In this document: positions 61,473 to 64,000 of the stretch, in pieces | How positions within the stretch are numbered: position 1 is the stretch's first letter | Layout: each line of letters starts with the position of its first letter | DNA from: Sinomicrobium kalidii | Lineage (GTDB): Bacteria; Bacteroidota; Bacteroidia; Flavobacteriales; Flavobacteriaceae | Direction of reading: 5' to 3' | Assembly: GCF_021183825.1 (NCBI RefSeq) | Contig: NZ_CP089211.1 | Coordinates: 2,108,001 to 2,172,000 of the forward strand | Length of the DNA: 64,000 nucleotides | Notes under the pieces: generated by a model | The model's database searches: none | What the model was told of the DNA's origin: nothing | What the model saw: the letters and a program-made list of their open reading frames with translations, nothing else | Translations under genes and position numbers: made by a program

Positions 61473-62907
61473 AGATTTTCTCCCGGATCAAATTTTCTAA
61501 ATCTTCTCCATCATCCAACCGTGGGTCAATCGCCTTTCTCATCATTTTTCCCTCGGGGTTGATAAGAATTATGGTCGGATACCCACGTACCTCGTAATTC
61601 TTGATCATAGAATGTTCTCTGCCTCTGCCACCAGTGAATAATTTAATGGAATTGTTAAAAGTATATTCACCTTCAGAAACACTTTTTAACCATGTTTTTT
61701 TACTTCTATCGGCACACACGCTAAGAAATACAACAGGAAAGGGCTTGAATTTCTTTGCTACCTTTGCAAGATAAGGGGTCATCTGTTTACATGGGCCACA
61801 TCCGGTAAACCAGAAATCGAGGACAACTACTTTTCCCTTGAAATCAGAAAGCGAATACTGCTTTCCATTTTTATCTGATAACGAAAAATCGAAAGCATCG
61901 ATGCCCTCAATGTGCTTTTTCGTCATACGCTCAATAAGTTTTTTGTAGGAATCGTTTTCGATGCTGTTCAATGCCATATTCCTGTATTTTGTCAGACTAT
62001 CTGATTTTAAGTTTTTAATAATCAGGTAGGTTAAACACTTTTCTCTTAGCTCGTCTGACAGCGTTTTATCCATAAAGCGGTAACAGTCGCCCAATTGAAA
62101 TTTTCTGCCTGCCACTGTACAGGAATCATATTCGAATTTTTCAATGAGATAGTTTGGAAAACTCCTAAGTTCGGTATGCAGTGAAGAATCGATAACTCTA
62201 TTACTGGTGGTATCCTTGAACGAGTAACCTACATCTTCGCCCTTCTTTTTGATGCCATTAAACAACCAGTATTTAATAACTTCGGAGCCATAACTAAAAT
62301 CAAGGCGGATTATGTTAAATGCACGCTTTGACATCTTTCCTTTCCAAGTATCTAAATATTGAAGTAAAACCGAATCTACGGAATCTTTATACGTAAATGC
62401 TGCTTTGAGATTGGCATCACGGTCTACAAAACTGCTATAAACCGAATTGTCTGTCATTTTCCTTTCCATTTTGTATAGAGAATATTGACAATTAAATTTT
62501 TCGGCATTTCTCCCTTCGAATTTAAAGTCCCCTTCATCGTAACATAAATTCGCCTTATCTCCAGGCATAATGGTAAAGTATGCCCGCTGAAAGGAGTCGG
62601 CCTGTTTTTTATCGGGAACCCTGTTCATTGGAATACGAACCCGCATTGTTAATGGGCAGTTTATTCGACTCCATTCAAAGAAAAACTTCCGGTCTTTGAC
62701 CACCGCTGTGTATACACTATCTGTTCTTTCGTTACCAATAACAAATTCAGTTAAAACTATACTGATGGAATCACCATCTTCTAAAAAATCCAGGTCACCA
62801 CTGATAGAAGTAATTTGCTTAAAATCGTAATCCCGGTTTTTATCAGTTCGGCAAGATACTATTTGAGAAAGAATAATTAATATGAGTAATTGAATATGTG
62901 TTTTCAT
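61471..62907 (-). CDS. TlpA-family thioredoxin-fold lipoprotein
   Basis: The 478-residue protein has a lipoprotein signal (lipobox IVSC, Cys19), a long N-terminal domain of about 320 residues typical of Bacteroidota TlpA-like proteins, and a C-terminal thioredoxin domain (about 340-478) with the redox motif GCGPC in FWFTGCGPCKQM and the cis-Pro segment GYPTIILIN. It probably reduces or isomerises disulfides of envelope proteins. It follows a SusD gene on the same strand, a common arrangement in which the TlpA-like gene closes a SusCD operon. Confidence 0.9.
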   Translation of the reverse strand: MKTHIQLLILIILSQIVSCRTDKNRDYDFKQITSISGDLDFLEDGDSISIVLTEFVIGNERTDSVYTAVVKDRKFFFEWSRINCPLTMRVRIPMNRVPDKKQADSFQRAYFTIMPGDKANLCYDEGDFKFEGRNAEKFNCQYSLYKMERKMTDNSVYSSFVDRDANLKAAFTYKDSVDSVLLQYLDTWKGKMSKRAFNIIRLDFSYGSEVIKYWLFNGIKKKGEDVGYSFKDTTSNRVIDSSLHTELRSFPNYLIEKFEYDSCTVAGRKFQLGDCYRFMDKTLSDELREKCLTYLIIKNLKSDSLTKYRNMALNSIENDSYKKLIERMTKKHIEGIDAFDFSLSDKNGKQYSLSDFKGKVVVLDFWFTGCGPCKQMTPYLAKVAKKFKPFPVVFLSVCADRSKKTWLKSVSEGEYTFNNSIKLFTGGRGREHSMIKNYEVRGYPTIILINPEGKMMRKAIDPRLDDGEDLENLIREKI

Positions 62908-63048
62908 CTGTTTATTTTTTTATTGTTTTTCAATGGTCAGATGTAACCTTTGATGACTAAAATAATCATGGCTCTGTGAGTCTAAAGATGATTTTAGTCA
63001 TGTCGGTTTCATTTTTTAATACACTAAGAGTTAATGTCAATTATAGAA

Positions 63049-64000
63049 TTATCTTGGATTTTGCTGCAACCCATTAAGAACCGTCTCCGAATCGGGAAGG
63101 GGTAGCGCATAGCGCGGATCATTGGGAGGCAGCGTGTATGTTTGCCCATTGATCGTTCTTGTAAGCGTTACTTTAAAGCGATCTTCCTTATTTAACCGGC
63201 GTAAGTCTGTCCATCGAAGACCGCGAAATATTAACTCTTTCCTGCGCTCATTCAGAACTAAATCAAGCGCGTCTTCAGCATTAGCCGCCTCATATGGTTT
63301 AAATTCGGCATCACTGTTCCACCTATGAGATAAAAGGGTATTCAGATCATTTATTGCCGCTCCTGCCTCCCCGTTACGAGCATAGCATTCAGCACGGATC
63401 AGGTAAATTTCATCCGTAGCAATTCCACTGTAAGGATAACCGTTATAATTATAGGTTCCTGTAAAAGTATAGTCCCCCGAACTGTTGATTGTAAATAACA
63501 AGGTTTTTCTTAAATCGTTATCATTGTAAGTGGCGATCAAAGCGGGATCAATTATTGCCCTGGTTCTCGATGTCACCCGGGTAGTTGTTAATGACGTATG
63601 AAAAGCGTCCTCGCCTAAAAAATCGGTATGAATCGAATAACTTGTCCGTGAAAGTGAATTATAATCCGTCAGTTCACTATTCCGGTGTAAATATTCATCT
63701 GCATATTGCAACGCCTGGTCGTAATTACCGATAGCCAAATATATACGGCTCAGAAAGCCTAAAGTTGCCAGTCCGGACGGTTGGGTTTTGTAGGTGACCT
63801 CAGGCGGCAAGAGGTTAAGCGCTTCTTTTAGATCCTTTAAAATCTGATCATAGCATTCTTTTACGGTATGCCTTGTTACCCTGACATTCAGATTAGCTGT
63901 TAGCCTTAAAGGGATACCCAAATCCGTTTCGGATGTGACAGGGTCATATGGCATAGCATAGGTCTGCACCAGGTTGTAAAAAGCCCAGGAGCGAAAAAAG
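63049..64000 (-). CDS. SusD/RagB-family lipoprotein, N-terminus outside the window
   Basis: The frame is open to the last base of the window, so the N-terminal third with the signal peptide lies beyond it. The visible part begins with FFRSWAFYNLVQTYAMPYD and contains the SusD TPR-like region (YDQILKDLKEALNLLPP, GFLSRIYLAIGNYDQALQYAD), the RagB motif EIYLIRAECYARNGEAGAAINDLN and the C-terminal LNERRKELIFRGLRWTDLRRLN. It binds ligand with an upstream SusC partner that is not in the window, and is followed by the TlpA-like gene after 141 bp. Confidence 0.92.
   Translation of the reverse strand, partial: FFRSWAFYNLVQTYAMPYDPVTSETDLGIPLRLTANLNVRVTRHTVKECYDQILKDLKEALNLLPPEVTYKTQPSGLATLGFLSRIYLAIGNYDQALQYADEYLHRNSELTDYNSLSRTSYSIHTDFLGEDAFHTSLTTTRVTSRTRAIIDPALIATYNDNDLRKTLLFTINSSGDYTFTGTYNYNGYPYSGIATDEIYLIRAECYARNGEAGAAINDLNTLLSHRWNSDAEFKPYEAANAEDALDLVLNERRKELIFRGLRWTDLRRLNKEDRFKVTLTRTINGQTYTLPPNDPRYALPLPDSETVLNGLQQNPR

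Overview
The window looks like a chromosome segment of a Bacteroidota bacterium, most likely a member of the Flavobacteriaceae. It carries SusC/SusD pairs, a FecI/FecR-type sigma/anti-sigma pair, a TlpA-like lipoprotein, DUF6520-type and CPCC proteins, and several long secreted YD-repeat (RHS) proteins of the kind found in flavobacteria. The genus cannot be fixed from the sequence. Housekeeping and sugar genes are visibly more GC-rich than the toxin/immunity regions.

Layout. 0-9.6 kb: end of an AGE-family epimerase, a CE2-like SGNH esterase lipoprotein, an AraC regulator facing a sulfatase - gluconokinase/6-phosphogluconate dehydrogenase fusion - GntP permease operon, a 14-copy heptad microsatellite and an unrecognised 367-aa protein. 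9.6-12.9 kb: a Tat-exported DinB-like protein, then an island of immunity-like and toxin-tail genes bounded by copies of a REP-associated tyrosine transposase (RAYT) element; the RAYT gene here has a nonsense mutation. 13.1-19.6 kb: ECF sigma, FecR, SusC and SusD, a classic nutrient-uptake locus. 19.8-23.1 kb: a second debris island with a truncated sigma factor, a duplicated DinB 5' end, a DUF4279 gene, a paralogous immunity-like gene and an intact RAYT element.

23.6-52.7 kb is the main attraction. Two paralogous operons lie in tandem. Each has several secreted fibre-like proteins with GNVGIGTT-type repeats and coiled-coil tails, then two consecutive RHS proteins: an N-terminal-type shell protein (A) and a DUF6443/RHS-core protein (B) carrying a C-terminal toxin. 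Downstream of each B gene lie its immunity gene and displaced toxin tips with their own immunity genes: an unassigned tail, an Ntox17-like domain, a colicin E3-type ribonuclease, an unassigned frameshifted domain, and a TNT-type NAD glycohydrolase. The toxin of the second B gene is a metzincin-like metallopeptidase. Several displaced tips retain stretches homologous to the RHS-B gene, so recombination could swap tips. Many cassette boundaries coincide with internally deleted or half copies of the RAYT element.

53.7-56.6 kb, on the minus strand, holds a holin-like membrane protein, a secreted CHAP/TIGR02594-like peptidoglycan hydrolase, an FN3 protein and a lipoprotein with a C-terminal membrane anchor like a unimolecular spanin. 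This could be a lysis (type 10 secretion-like) cassette able to release the large RHS toxins; that link is inference. 57-64 kb returns to ordinary genes: a SnoaL-like cyclase, an alpha/beta hydrolase, small HTH and AraC regulators, a DUF6520-like peptide, a TlpA-family lipoprotein and the 3' part of a second SusD gene.

Several genes in the fibre/RHS region are broken by single-nucleotide indels or, in one case, a 10-bp tandem duplication. These may be real decay or phase variation, or assembly errors; reads would decide.
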